Positions 52,304 to 62,207 of a DNA stretch of 64,000 nucleotides are shown piece after piece; the stretch's first letter is position 1; every line of letters starts with the position of its first letter. The notes beneath the pieces are model-generated. The model had not been told where the DNA came from. It saw only the letters and a list, made by a program, of their open reading frames with translations, and searched no databases. The stretch comes from Chryseobacterium daeguense DSM 19388 (GTDB lineage Bacteria; Bacteroidota; Bacteroidia; Flavobacteriales; Weeksellaceae), in NCBI RefSeq assembly GCF_000430825.1, contig NZ_AUMT01000002.1, positions 372,001 through 436,000 of the forward strand, in the 5' to 3' direction. Both the position numbers and the translations under genes were made by a program.

Positions 52304-53314
52304 ATGTTTAAAATATTTGATGAAAAAATAAACGGATTTTTATTTGTAATAGTACTTCCGCTTCTGTTGTTTGCGATGTCTTATTATGGATTCGAATCTT
52401 CTTACACGAGATTAAAAACTTCAGAAAGACCTCCGGAGTTTTTGTTCAGTTCCGTGTATGCTTACAGAGTAATCCCGAATTACCTGAGCATACAGATGAC
52501 TGACATAATGGAATATCTTGTTGATCATCAGCTTTCTTTTTTTAAGGACTTTCTTTCCAAAAACGGAACTCCTTTTTATCACGGACTTTTTTTAATGAAC
52601 AGCTTTTTCTTTGCTCTTTGTTCCCTGCTCCTTAATTCTATTTTCAAGCTTAATGCATCTGAGCTTCTGGATACACTGTATGTAAGAAGAATTGTTCATC
52701 TTTTATCTGTTTTCTTTATTGTGATTACACAATATGCTCCTACGAACTGTGATACCATTGCCTTGTTTTGTTATTTAAGTGGAGTTTTTTTAACACTTAA
52801 ATATTTATTGACTCATAAAAAAGCATACTATTATATTTTGATAGTTCTGATTATTGTGTCAACTTTTGTAAGAGAGACTGCGTGTCTTAATATTGCTTTT
52901 TTTGCTGCAGTTTTTTTTAGTTTTAAAGATTTACAGGAAAAAAATTATAAAATTATCGCACAGATTATTCCTTTGGTCATTGCTTTTCTTATTCCTTATC
53001 TTGGGTTAAGAAAAATTATTACACAAGAGGAGACTACCTTTGTAGAGGGTTTTTATATTAACAGAAATTTCGGAAGTCCGTTTAATTTGGCGGGGTTGCT
53101 GTTTGCAATTATTGTTTTAAACTTTATTTATAAAATAACAATAAATGAAGAAAATAAAATAGTGCTGAAAAAATACCTTTTTTTCTCCCTTCCTTATCTT
53201 GTTATGATTACTTTAGTGGGGCTTTTTTGGGAAGTAAGGCTTTTTTTACCTCTTATTCTTACTGCAATTATTGTGGCGTGTTATCAATTTAAAAATTCAA
53301 AAATCAAAGCATGA
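52304..53314 (+). CDS. Polytopic membrane protein, partner of EpsG-like protein
   Basis: A 336-aa protein with about nine hydrophobic helices (FLFVIVLPLLLFAMSYYGF, LLSVFFIVITQYAP, YILIVLIIVSTFVRET, IIPLVIAFLIPYLG). A short loop VRETACLN lies between helices. The topology is like GT-C or polysaccharide polymerase proteins, but no signature was recognised. It overlaps the EpsG-like start by 4 bases (ATGA), so both act together, probably in surface polysaccharide assembly. Confidence 0.7.
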   Translation: MFKIFDEKINGFLFVIVLPLLLFAMSYYGFESSYTRLKTSERPPEFLFSSVYAYRVIPNYLSIQMTDIMEYLVDHQLSFFKDFLSKNGTPFYHGLFLMNSFFFALCSLLLNSIFKLNASELLDTLYVRRIVHLLSVFFIVITQYAPTNCDTIALFCYLSGVFLTLKYLLTHKKAYYYILIVLIIVSTFVRETACLNIAFFAAVFFSFKDLQEKNYKIIAQIIPLVIAFLIPYLGLRKIITQEETTFVEGFYINRNFGSPFNLAGLLFAIIVLNFIYKITINEENKIVLKKYLFFSLPYLVMITLVGLFWEVRLFLPLILTAIIVACYQFKNSKIKA

Positions 53315-54450
53315 GTTTACTGCATCCATATTATATAATAGCAATGATTTACATGCTTTTTTTCAGTATCCAGGAGGTTTTTGGAAACAAAGTGGAGAAA
53401 AAATGGTTTTGGTTTTTGGGAATTTACCTTATTATCATTGCAGGACTCAGGGATAATGTTGGGCCGGATTTTGGTAGTTATCGGGGAATCTACATCTACT
53501 CTGATACTAAGGAATATATCAATATTTTTAGGAAAGCTCTCCATATAGAAGGCTCAGAAAATGTAGAAATAGAGTGGTTGTATGCATTGATAAACAAGAT
53601 TTTACTGAATATATTTAATGCGCCGTTTTATATTGTTACTCTTGTCATAGCAAGTTTTGCGATTTTTTTTAAGGTAGAATATACGGAAGATAACACATTT
53701 TATCCATTCACTTTTACTTTATTTATGTTTATTCCGAACTTTTTTATTGGTGAAAGTGGACAGATAAGGCAGAATTTAGGAACCTTTGTAATTTATTTTG
53801 CCATACGGTATATCAAGGAAAGAAAGCTTCTTCATTACCTTTTTTGGGTTTTTATAGCTACGGGGATACATAACGTTTGCTATTTATTTTTACCCATGTA
53901 TTGGCTGGTTAAAATTCCTTTAAGCAGAACGAGTATGCTTATTTTGATTTTAGGGTCAATTTTTCTTTCACCCTTTGAAGTGTATAGGGTTTTTGGTGAT
54001 TTTTTAGGCAGTTTAACAGCTGACAGTATGCTAGTAGAAGGATTTAATGGATATGTTGATGAAACAGCGCAAAGATTAAACGGTGGATTCGGTATTCCGG
54101 AAGCCATGATGGCCATTCTTACGTTTTTCTTATTTGTTTTTGATTCAAAAATGGAAGAGAAATACCCTTATTACGAATACCATAAAGTGTTTGCTGTATT
54201 TGGAATATGTATGTATTTTATCTTTAGGAATAACCCTGTATTCTCATCCAGGATGGCTGGAGCGTTTATCGGTTTTGCTTATTTGATTATTCCTAATGCA
54301 ATGTATGTAGTATCTTCTAACACTAAAAGATTAATATATAGTTTTATTATAGGGCTGGTAATATTTAATTTTGTTGTTTTTGCAAGCTTTAGAAATATTA
54401 CGGCTGGCCGATTTACTATAGACCTCTACAAAAATCATATTTTACCATAA
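53311..54450 (+). CDS. EpsG-like polysaccharide polymerase-type membrane protein
   Basis: A 379-aa protein with about ten helices and the EpsG-family hallmark: GLRDNVGPDFGSYRGIY (about residues 45-61), followed by EIEWLYALINKIL and GQIRQNLGTFVIYFAIRYI. EpsG family members are Wzy-like polymerases of exopolysaccharide. Its loop after the first helices carries Arg and Asp residues typical of these enzymes. Last gene of a two-gene operon, followed by a strong terminator. Confidence 0.8.
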   Translation: MSLLHPYYIIAMIYMLFFSIQEVFGNKVEKKWFWFLGIYLIIIAGLRDNVGPDFGSYRGIYIYSDTKEYINIFRKALHIEGSENVEIEWLYALINKILLNIFNAPFYIVTLVIASFAIFFKVEYTEDNTFYPFTFTLFMFIPNFFIGESGQIRQNLGTFVIYFAIRYIKERKLLHYLFWVFIATGIHNVCYLFLPMYWLVKIPLSRTSMLILILGSIFLSPFEVYRVFGDFLGSLTADSMLVEGFNGYVDETAQRLNGGFGIPEAMMAILTFFLFVFDSKMEEKYPYYEYHKVFAVFGICMYFIFRNNPVFSSRMAGAFIGFAYLIIPNAMYVVSSNTKRLIYSFIIGLVIFNFVVFASFRNITAGRFTIDLYKNHILP

Positions 54451-54502
54451 AAATAATACAAAATAAAACTTTACAATAACCAGAATTGTATAGTTTAAAC
54501 TA

Positions 54503-54530
54503 AGACAACACATAGGTGTTGTCTTTTTTT
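54503..54530 (+). terminator. Strong intrinsic terminator after the EpsG-like gene
   Basis: AGACAACAC (54503-54511), loop ATAG, GTGTTGTCT (54516-54524) and a T-run: a perfect 9-bp stem. The rest of the 54451-54791 gap is very AT-rich with no further gene seen. Confidence 0.85.
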
Positions 54531-54791
54531 ATTGTGCATTATTTACGCAATCTATTGCTTTTTTGTTATTAATTTTATTTTAAATTGACTTTAAACATAA
54601 AAAATTTTTATAAAAATGCAGTATTTTCGCAATGCTCAAGTTGGAAAATGAAATTTTGACACATATAATTTAATAATTTTATTTTTTTAATATGAATTTA
54701 TGTTTATTTAAGTGTAATTTATAAAATAAATCGATTTTTCTTAACAAGGGTTTAAATGTTGTACTTCAAAAGACAACACAAAATCAAGGAT

Positions 54792-57700
54792 ATGAAAAAG
54801 TCAATCAACAATTTAGTGGCAATTGTATGTTGCCTGGTTACGAACGGAATTTATGCCGGTACAAGTTTAGAATGGAAGAAAGAAAACTCTTTTTACAAAG
54901 TGGGATATTTTGAGAATATTTCCGATTCTTTAATTAGAAACCTAGGTATAACTACTAAACCGATAAGCTTTAATACAAAAGCATTACAGAAATCTTCAAA
55001 ATCCCTTCTTCCGGATTGGACTAAAGCTCCCAACAGCTATATTTTTGATCCCGTCAGCAGTAGTGACGGGTTATATATTCCTGTGAAAAAAGCTTATGCA
55101 ATGTGGGAGCAGGATAAATACATAGGCGGAGCAGTAATTCCCGAAGGAAAAGTAACTGCTGATGTTTTATGGGAAGATGTACATGGCCTGGTAAAATCAG
55201 GGCCCGGATACGAACTTGAAATAGCAGACTCCGGACAGAATGCAAAAATCAAAGTTCCAATTAATAAAGCTAAAAAAGGAAATGCTGTAATTGCGTTTAG
55301 GATAGATGGTGAGATTTACTGGTCTTGGCATGTCTGGGTTACAGACGATCCTACGAATGGGTCCAGGTACAAAAGCTATCCCAATCTGAAAAGACAGCGG
55401 GCAAACGGAACCATTGAAGCAATTCCTTACAACGATTGGGGCTGGATGGACCGAAATCTTGGAGCTGTAACAGGATCTATTACGGCCAATGAATGGAACA
55501 GAAATGGAGGGCTGCTTTACCAGTGGGGTAGAAAAGATCCCATACCCCCTTTGGTTTACAGAGGGAATGATTTTTATGAAGTTTCCGGCTCCATAGGAAG
55601 AGTGAGACATCGGGGTGCTAAAAATTTTACGGGTGCGGCTTCCATTGATAATTTTAGAAAATTTGTTTTATTGTCTGATGCTAATGTTACCAATAATATA
55701 AGGTTATCTGTAAAAAATCCTTTAAGTCTTATTTATGTTAATAAAGATGATAACTCCGGGTTGGCATATTATAACAATAATGCTAATTTGATGGTAAACT
55801 GGTTTGGAAAAATGTCAGGGTTAACTGATAACCGTTTACCAGAGCTTAATCTGTGGTCTGATAATTCTCAAGGATTAATTAATGTAAATTACAATGCTGA
55901 TGAAGCAGCACAGCCGTACAGAAGCAAGTCGTCCTATGACCCATGTCCGAACGGATGGAGGCTCCCTTCAGTATTAGTAGCTAATCTGGCTTCTGCAAGC
56001 TATATAGATGATATTAGGGTAGATTATTCGCCTTACGGAGTGAGAACCAATATGGCAAAGAATGTTTTTGAAGCTAATAAATATCACATTATAAAACCTA
56101 CACATTCCGGAGTTCCAAGTTTTATGGTAGGAGCAAAATTGTATCCGAATGTCGGCTTTGATTTTTCAAATGTGGGAGGGCTTAATATGGGCTTGTATCC
56201 CGGGACTGGAGTTTTGACGATCAACGCTCATTTGGGGCAGTATTCAGATCAGCATCACGTGGCTTTATGGACGGCTACAATGCCTAGGCAGTTTGATGCG
56301 ACACCTGCGGTAGGAGCGAGAACGCTTTTTATGATTCCAGACAAAGGGCAGCCTGATATACCAGATCCCAATTACCCGAATGTTCAGGGTAGATACTGGT
56401 ATTTTCCTTTAGGTACAAGTGTAACTTCAGATGCTAATGGATGCAGATGTGTAAAAGACCCGTTATATGTGGTTAATGATTATAATTTCCCGACAGAATA
56501 TCTGGTTCCGCCTACAGAATACCGCGAAGGTCTGGAAAATCCTAATACCTATCAGGCTGTAAAATCCGGATCCACATTTATAATTGATATTCCGGTTAAT
56601 AAAGCTTTTTCTGTACAAAGCCAGATTCTGAATAATAAAGATATTTTAGAGCCCGCTAGCTATAATAATTTGCAAGCTAATATTTTATGGACCACAAATA
56701 CTAATTTGATCAACAAATTATCTGTGCTCAATCCCTCTCCGGGTTCTTTGTCTGAGATTTCAAATTCGAGGATTTCGGTTACTGTAAATCCTAATCAGAG
56801 CGGTAATGCGGTAGTTACACTTCATAACGGGAGTATATCAAATCCTGTTTACTGGTCATGGCATATCTGGATCACAGATACACCATTAGGAAGTCATAAC
56901 TATACAACAGAGCTTCCGGATACATCGGTTCCAAATTATATTAATTATGTTAAAAAAGCCGACAATGTATTCCAGACAGAATTTATGGACAGGAATTTAG
57001 GAGCTGTGGACGCATTTCCTAATGTTGTAAATCCTCTTACACCTACTGCTGCAGAGTTAGCAAAAATTAAGGCTTCTACAGGACTACATTATCAATGGGG
57101 AAGAAAAGATCCGCTGCCTGTCTTTCAATATGCCGATGACAGGGCTTCATACCCTGTTTATTTAGGAAGTACTACTGCAAGTGGGACATTAGCTTATACC
57201 GCACTTTCTGCGGCGACTTATAATAATATGTCTGGAAGTTTTATTATTCCTTTTAATACATACACCAATACGGCAAATGCTAATGTTTTAGCAACAGACA
57301 AAGTCTCTGATAAAATTGCAAAAGTATTGTCTTATTCTGTAAGGAACCCCCTTACATATATGATTCCAAGTACTTTTGCGCCGTATAACAGCACTACTCC
57401 GTCCTATACCAATGGTACAGACTGGCTGGCAAACGAACCTAATCTTGCTCCGGACCGTTGGGGAAGAGGCGGGAAAAAATCTCCTTTTGATCCTTGTCCG
57501 GCAGGCTGGAGAATTCCGGATCTTTCTGGTGTTGCTATTGCTTCCGGAAAAGATTTTGGATTGACTCCATGGTACAAAATAGATAAAAACGTAGCAACCT
57601 CATATAGTGCTGTCAATGATTATTTGGGGCAAAGAGTGAGAAGAAGCGCAACATACAGCTATACCATTGGATATATGTTTACTAATCCGTCTTATTATAT

Positions 57701-58286
57701 CGGAAACTATCCTAATTCTGGTTCACGGGGGTTTAGAAGTGTCATGGGAAATCAGACAGCTTCGGGAACATATAATTTCATCAATTATCAGTATCCGGGA
57801 GTGTGGACGGCAGCTCTTAATTCAAATTATATCGGCAGGCCGATCAATGTATTGTTTGATGCAGCTGCTACAGCCAATCGTATGATTGTTTTCCATGATA
57901 ATAATGATCCTTATTTCGGAATGAGTTGTCGTTGTGTGAAAATAAAGTATGACGCTAACGGAAATGAGGAAGGAGTTATTCCGCGGGTTCGTATTACATC
58001 TCTGCCGGCAGCAAAGTCTGCTGTTGTTCTAAGTGAAAATAATGCGCGGGAAATTGCAAATGACGAAAAAATTTCATTATTCCCAATCCCGGTGAAGGAT
58101 GAGCTTCATATTGATGCTCCAGACAATAAGGATGGATATTATTATCAGATCTATAATATGTCTGGGCAGCTTGTAAAATCCGGACAGTTTGAAAATGGAA
58201 AAACCAATGTATCTTCTTTAATATCCGGAACTTATCTGGTGAGGATAAATTCTTCTGATGAAGTTATTAAAATCATTAAAGAATAG
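54792..58286 (+). CDS. Large T9SS-secreted protein with duplicated FISUMP-like module
   Basis: An 1164-aa exported protein (ATG at 54792; signal peptide MKKSINNLVAIVCCLVTNGIYAG). Two similar modules are seen: module 1 (about nt 55040-56480) has WSWHVWVTD, WMDRNLGAV, YQWGRKDPIPP, DPCPNGWRLPS and NGCRCVKD; module 2 (about nt 56500-57960) has WSWHIWITD, FMDRNLGAVD, YQWGRKDPLPV, DPCPAGWRIPD and CRCVKI. These are FISUMP-type (Fibrobacter succinogenes major paralogous) blocks. The C-terminus (SLFPIPVKDELHID ... LISGTYLVRINS ... KIIKE) is a type A T9SS sorting domain. A cell-surface or adhesive role is likely. Confidence 0.85.
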   Translation: MKKSINNLVAIVCCLVTNGIYAGTSLEWKKENSFYKVGYFENISDSLIRNLGITTKPISFNTKALQKSSKSLLPDWTKAPNSYIFDPVSSSDGLYIPVKKAYAMWEQDKYIGGAVIPEGKVTADVLWEDVHGLVKSGPGYELEIADSGQNAKIKVPINKAKKGNAVIAFRIDGEIYWSWHVWVTDDPTNGSRYKSYPNLKRQRANGTIEAIPYNDWGWMDRNLGAVTGSITANEWNRNGGLLYQWGRKDPIPPLVYRGNDFYEVSGSIGRVRHRGAKNFTGAASIDNFRKFVLLSDANVTNNIRLSVKNPLSLIYVNKDDNSGLAYYNNNANLMVNWFGKMSGLTDNRLPELNLWSDNSQGLINVNYNADEAAQPYRSKSSYDPCPNGWRLPSVLVANLASASYIDDIRVDYSPYGVRTNMAKNVFEANKYHIIKPTHSGVPSFMVGAKLYPNVGFDFSNVGGLNMGLYPGTGVLTINAHLGQYSDQHHVALWTATMPRQFDATPAVGARTLFMIPDKGQPDIPDPNYPNVQGRYWYFPLGTSVTSDANGCRCVKDPLYVVNDYNFPTEYLVPPTEYREGLENPNTYQAVKSGSTFIIDIPVNKAFSVQSQILNNKDILEPASYNNLQANILWTTNTNLINKLSVLNPSPGSLSEISNSRISVTVNPNQSGNAVVTLHNGSISNPVYWSWHIWITDTPLGSHNYTTELPDTSVPNYINYVKKADNVFQTEFMDRNLGAVDAFPNVVNPLTPTAAELAKIKASTGLHYQWGRKDPLPVFQYADDRASYPVYLGSTTASGTLAYTALSAATYNNMSGSFIIPFNTYTNTANANVLATDKVSDKIAKVLSYSVRNPLTYMIPSTFAPYNSTTPSYTNGTDWLANEPNLAPDRWGRGGKKSPFDPCPAGWRIPDLSGVAIASGKDFGLTPWYKIDKNVATSYSAVNDYLGQRVRRSATYSYTIGYMFTNPSYYIGNYPNSGSRGFRSVMGNQTASGTYNFINYQYPGVWTAALNSNYIGRPINVLFDAAATANRMIVFHDNNDPYFGMSCRCVKIKYDANGNEEGVIPRVRITSLPAAKSAVVLSENNAREIANDEKISLFPIPVKDELHIDAPDNKDGYYYQIYNMSGQLVKSGQFENGKTNVSSLISGTYLVRINSSDEVIKIIKE

Positions 58287-58307
58287 ATATTTTCAGGATT
58301 ATATTCA

Positions 58308-58341
58308 AATGGGATAAAGTGAAAGCTCTATCCCATTTTTT
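58308..58341 (+). terminator. Intrinsic terminator after the T9SS protein gene
   Basis: AATGGGATA (58308-58316) pairs with TATCCCATT (58329-58337), followed by T residues; perfect 9-bp stem with a 12-base loop. Confidence 0.8.
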
Positions 58342-58518
58342 ATTTCTGATTAAATTAAAAAATAAGACTTACTTATAATTTCTATAAAATGGGTAAAACA
58401 CTTAAGTAAAGCTATTAATACTAAAATTAAATGCCTTACAAACCCTCATAATTGTTAAAAAACTAATATTACAAAAACTATCTAATAAAAAAACTTTACT
58501 TTTGCAAAAATTTTTAGA

Positions 58519-61077
58519 ATGTCGAAAAATTTAGTAATCGTTGAGTCACCGGCAAAAGCAAAAACTATTCAGAAATATTTAGGGAAGGATTTTGAAGTAA
58601 AATCCAGCTTCGGTCATATCCGGGATCTGCCTAAAAAAGGAATGGGGATTGATTTGTCTACATTCAGTCCGGATTACGAAGTTTCTGCCGACAAAAAGAA
58701 ATTAGTAACAGAACTGAAGGCAGCTGTGAAAAAAGCGGAAATGGTCTGGCTGGCTTCCGATGAAGACCGTGAGGGAGAAGCTATTGCATGGCATCTTGCG
58801 GATGAATTGAAATTAAAGCCAGAAAACCGCAAGAGAATTGTTTTTCACGAGATTACTAAAAATGCCATTCTAAAAGCCATTGAAAATCCAAGGGATATTG
58901 ACCAGAACCTGGTAAATGCCCAGCAGGCGAGAAGAGTTTTGGACAGGATTGTTGGTTTTGAAATGTCTCCGGTTCTGTGGAAAAAAGTAAAGCCGGGACT
59001 ATCTGCAGGAAGAGTGCAGTCCGTTGCTGTAAGGTTAATTGTTGAAAGAGAAAAAGAAATCCGCGAGTTTATTCCTAAAGCAAGCTTCAAGCTGGACGGG
59101 ATTTTCTTAAACAAAACCCAACAGGAAATTGCAGCCAAGCTTAAGAAAGACTTTGAAAAGGAAGAAGACGCAGAGCAATTTCTGGAATTAGCAAAAACTA
59201 CGGAGTTCAAAGTTCTTAATGTTGAGACAAAGCCGGGCACACGCTCTGCATCGGCACCTTTTACCACATCTACATTGCAGCAGGAAGCTTCTTCCAGATT
59301 AGGGTACAATGTGACGACCACCATGCGTCTTGCGCAGACTCTTTATGAAGAAGGACATATTACTTACATGAGAACAGATTCGGTAAATCTTTCTCAGGAA
59401 GCAATTGAAGGAGCAAAAAAACAAATCACTTCGGAATACGGAGCAGAATATTCTTCTCCGAGAAATTACACCACAAAATCTGCATCTGCACAGGAAGCCC
59501 ACGAAGCCATCCGTCCTACAGATTTCGGTGTGAAAAGTATTGGTGACAATCAATTAAACAGATTATACCAGCTCATCTACAGAAGAACACTGGCTTCTCA
59601 AATGGCTAATGCTAAAATTGAGAAAACCGTTATTGAAATAGGAAACTCTAAGCTTCCACAAAATTTTGAAGCGCAGGGCGAAGTAATCATTTTTGATGGT
59701 TTCTTAAAAGCCTACGGAATCGTTAAAACAGAAGAAGATGATGAAGAGAACAATGAAAAATTACTTCCGAAAGTAAGCGTTGGGGAAGTTTTAGACTATA
59801 AAAAAATTACGGCAACGAAAAAATTCACAAGACCAAGCGCAAGATACACCGAAGCAGGTTTGGTAAGAAAGCTTGAAGAATTGGGAATTGGCCGTCCTTC
59901 TACGTATGCCCCAACGATTCAGACCATTCAGAATCGTGAATATGTAGATAAAAGAGAGATTGAACCGCAGACCCGTGAAGTGGTAAAAATGTCTTTATCA
60001 AAAGATAAAATTAAAAAAGAAGTCCTTGAGGAAAAATTCGGAGGGGATAAAAATAAATTCGTTCCTACGGACACTGGTGAAGTGGTAAGTGATTTCCTTA
60101 CAGATAATTTTAAAGAAATCCTGGATTACGGTTTCACGGCAAGAGTCGAAGAAAGTTTTGACGAAATTGCAAACGGTGACCAAAAATGGAAAGAAATGAT
60201 GACGGATTTCTACTCAAAATTCCATCCGAGAATTGAAGATGTAGAAGAAAATGCAGAAAGAGCTACCGGAGACAGGCTTCTCGGTGTAGATCCGAAAACC
60301 GGTAAAAATGTTCATGCAAGAATCGGAAGATTCGGGGCGATGATCCAGATTGGGGAAACGGATGATGAAGAAAAACCGATTTTTGCTTCACTAATGGCCG
60401 GGCAGAATATTGCAACCATCACTTTTGATGAGGCTATGGAGTTATTTAAACTTCCTTTTGACTTAAATGAGGTGGACGGGCAGTCGGTTTCTGTAGGGGT
60501 AGGCAGATTCGGGCCTTATGTGAAATGGGGAGAAACCTATATCAGCATTCCGAAAGGAGAAGATCCTCTTTCTGTAAACCAGAAGCGTGCTGAAGAAATT
60601 ATTAATGAAAAGAAAATCGCAGATGCACCGATTGCAACGTACAAAGGGGAGCCTGTGACAAAGGGTTCAGGGAGATTCGGGCCATTCATTAAGTATAAAG
60701 ATATTTTTGTAAATGTTCCGAAGAGATATAATTTTGAAAATCTCTCACAAAGTGATATCAATGAATTGATTGATGCTAAACTGGAAAAAGAAGCCAACAG
60801 ATATATCCAGCAGTGGGAAAAAGAAAAAATTTCCATTGAAAACGGAAGATGGGGACCTTTCATTAAATTCGGAAAAGCAATGTTCAAAATTCCGAAGAAA
60901 GCAGACGATACAAAGTATGAAGCAGATGAGCTGAAAGAGCTTTCCTTAGATGAGGTTAAAAAGTGGATTACCGCTCAGGATCCTAAAGCTTTTGCAGAAA
61001 AGAAAAAGCCTGCAGCTAAGAAACCCGCTGCTAAAAAAGTTACAACAGCAAAAAAGACAGCTGTAAAGAAAAAATAA
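58519..61077 (+). CDS. topA: DNA topoisomerase I
   Basis: An 852-aa type IA topoisomerase that relaxes negative supercoils. Toprim signatures are VIVESPAKAKTI (Glu9) and DEDREGEAIAWH (81-92); the catalytic Tyr283 is in GHITYMRTDSVNLS. Zinc fingers are absent: the C-terminus carries repeated TopA_C_repeat units (VGRFGPYVKWGE, GRFGPFIKYKD, GRWGPFIKFGK) and ends in a histone-H1-like tail of AAKKPAAKK and KKTAVKKK. Such tails are common in Bacteroidota. A TACTTTTG -7-like box lies at 58497-58504. Confidence 0.96.
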   Translation: MSKNLVIVESPAKAKTIQKYLGKDFEVKSSFGHIRDLPKKGMGIDLSTFSPDYEVSADKKKLVTELKAAVKKAEMVWLASDEDREGEAIAWHLADELKLKPENRKRIVFHEITKNAILKAIENPRDIDQNLVNAQQARRVLDRIVGFEMSPVLWKKVKPGLSAGRVQSVAVRLIVEREKEIREFIPKASFKLDGIFLNKTQQEIAAKLKKDFEKEEDAEQFLELAKTTEFKVLNVETKPGTRSASAPFTTSTLQQEASSRLGYNVTTTMRLAQTLYEEGHITYMRTDSVNLSQEAIEGAKKQITSEYGAEYSSPRNYTTKSASAQEAHEAIRPTDFGVKSIGDNQLNRLYQLIYRRTLASQMANAKIEKTVIEIGNSKLPQNFEAQGEVIIFDGFLKAYGIVKTEEDDEENNEKLLPKVSVGEVLDYKKITATKKFTRPSARYTEAGLVRKLEELGIGRPSTYAPTIQTIQNREYVDKREIEPQTREVVKMSLSKDKIKKEVLEEKFGGDKNKFVPTDTGEVVSDFLTDNFKEILDYGFTARVEESFDEIANGDQKWKEMMTDFYSKFHPRIEDVEENAERATGDRLLGVDPKTGKNVHARIGRFGAMIQIGETDDEEKPIFASLMAGQNIATITFDEAMELFKLPFDLNEVDGQSVSVGVGRFGPYVKWGETYISIPKGEDPLSVNQKRAEEIINEKKIADAPIATYKGEPVTKGSGRFGPFIKYKDIFVNVPKRYNFENLSQSDINELIDAKLEKEANRYIQQWEKEKISIENGRWGPFIKFGKAMFKIPKKADDTKYEADELKELSLDEVKKWITAQDPKAFAEKKKPAAKKPAAKKVTTAKKTAVKKK

Positions 61078-61100
61078 TTCAAAGAAATAAAATATTTATA

Positions 61101-61129
61101 AAAAAGACTGCCCTAAAGCAGTCTTTTTT
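61101..61129. terminator. Bidirectional terminator between topA and the convergent gene
   Basis: GACTGC, loop CCTAAA, GCAGTC with A and T runs on both sides, so it can act in both directions. Confidence 0.85.
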
Positions 61130-61134
61130 AATTT

Positions 61135-61848
61135 CTATAAGCCGGCCGGAACGGCTGCAGAGCCTACGTTTGTTCCTCCTAAATCAGAAGATACACTTCC
61201 AAGATTTTTAATAATGTTTTTATTGATTACCAGACAGTAAATTGTCCAGTCGCCATTATCCTCTGTTGCTCCCCCTTGATAATCGGCCTGTATTCTCCAT
61301 GTTCCGCCACTTTGGAAAGCATAAATATTGATGGGGTTGTAAGTTTTAGCAACATTAGAAGTCAGATGGGTAGGTCCTCCCGTGGTAAAGCTGCTTCCTG
61401 TTACTACTACGGTATATTCCGAAGTGGGAATATTCGTATTAAAATCTGCTACCCAGTCCTGCTTTACGTTATTGATGTTATAGGTAACATAATTAAGTGG
61501 GAAAGCATTGCCGGAGTTTGTTGTTAAAACTTTTAGCTCACCTGTAGTATTATCTCTTACCACAGAGCTGAAACCTCCTGTGCCGCTTGTAGAAGCAGCG
61601 GCTCCTAAAATCATGTTGCCGGTTGTCTGCAATTGTGCGGTTGGATTAAGAGTTCCGATACCCAGTTTTCCTGTTTTGGTAAAAATAAGATCATTGGCTT
61701 GTTGTGCGGCAGAAACGGTGCCGGTTGCAGGATTGTCTTTAGCTCCGTCTACATGTAAAGATCCCTGAGGATTGGCATTATTGATCCCTACTTGGGCATA
61801 GGTAAGCGAAAACACACTTACGCAAGTGCATAATAAAATTTTTTTCAT
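61135..61848 (-). CDS. Secreted surface protein of the GIGTLNP-repeat type
   Basis: A 237-aa exported protein: signal peptide MKKILLCTCVSVFSLTYA, then QVGINNANPQGSLHVDGAKDNPATG and GKLGIGTLNPTAQLQTTGNMILG. The VGI(N/G)xxxPxxxLH(V/I)xG motif is characteristic of a large paralogous group of flavobacterial secreted proteins with trimeric tail-fibre-like character. The C-terminal part (WVADFNTNIPTSEYTVVVTG ... GDWTIYCLVINKNI) is a beta-rich domain. No T9SS tail is seen. Function unknown. Confidence 0.75.
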   Translation of the reverse strand: MKKILLCTCVSVFSLTYAQVGINNANPQGSLHVDGAKDNPATGTVSAAQQANDLIFTKTGKLGIGTLNPTAQLQTTGNMILGAAASTSGTGGFSSVVRDNTTGELKVLTTNSGNAFPLNYVTYNINNVKQDWVADFNTNIPTSEYTVVVTGSSFTTGGPTHLTSNVAKTYNPINIYAFQSGGTWRIQADYQGGATEDNGDWTIYCLVINKNIIKNLGSVSSDLGGTNVGSAAVPAGL

Positions 61849-62207
61849 TGTCTTAATGTTATAAAATTAGAAAACGACGCGAAAATAGGAAATTATCTCC
61901 ACAACGTGTTGAATTATTGTTAATAAATTTAAATATTAAATGTTTTTATTCTTATAACAGGTAATTTTATTTAATTATAATTCTAAAATAATCGTATATT
62001 GTTAATGATAATTAAATTTAAATTAATTTATGAAATTGAAAATAAAAAAATAATGAATTTATGCTTGCTTAAAAGAAAATCTATAATTCGTTTTTATGCA
62101 TAATAATTTATTGATCCAAATTTTAAAATCAATTTAAAATTTTAAACCCTAAAGTACGGGATGCCCTGTTGTGCGGTTTATATTAAATTAGCTGTAAATC
62201 AAAAGGA
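61849..62207. other. Intergenic region without a recognised gene
   Basis: 359 bases between divergent secreted-protein genes. Extremely AT-rich, with no ORF that I can support, no tRNA-like fold and no clear TTG/TAnnTTTG pair. It presumably contains the promoters of both neighbours. Confidence 0.5.

Noticed and set aside
61849..62207. Possible very short ORFs in the AT-rich gap
   Set aside because: The longest start-to-stop reads are under 20 codons and have no conservation signal that can be judged here.
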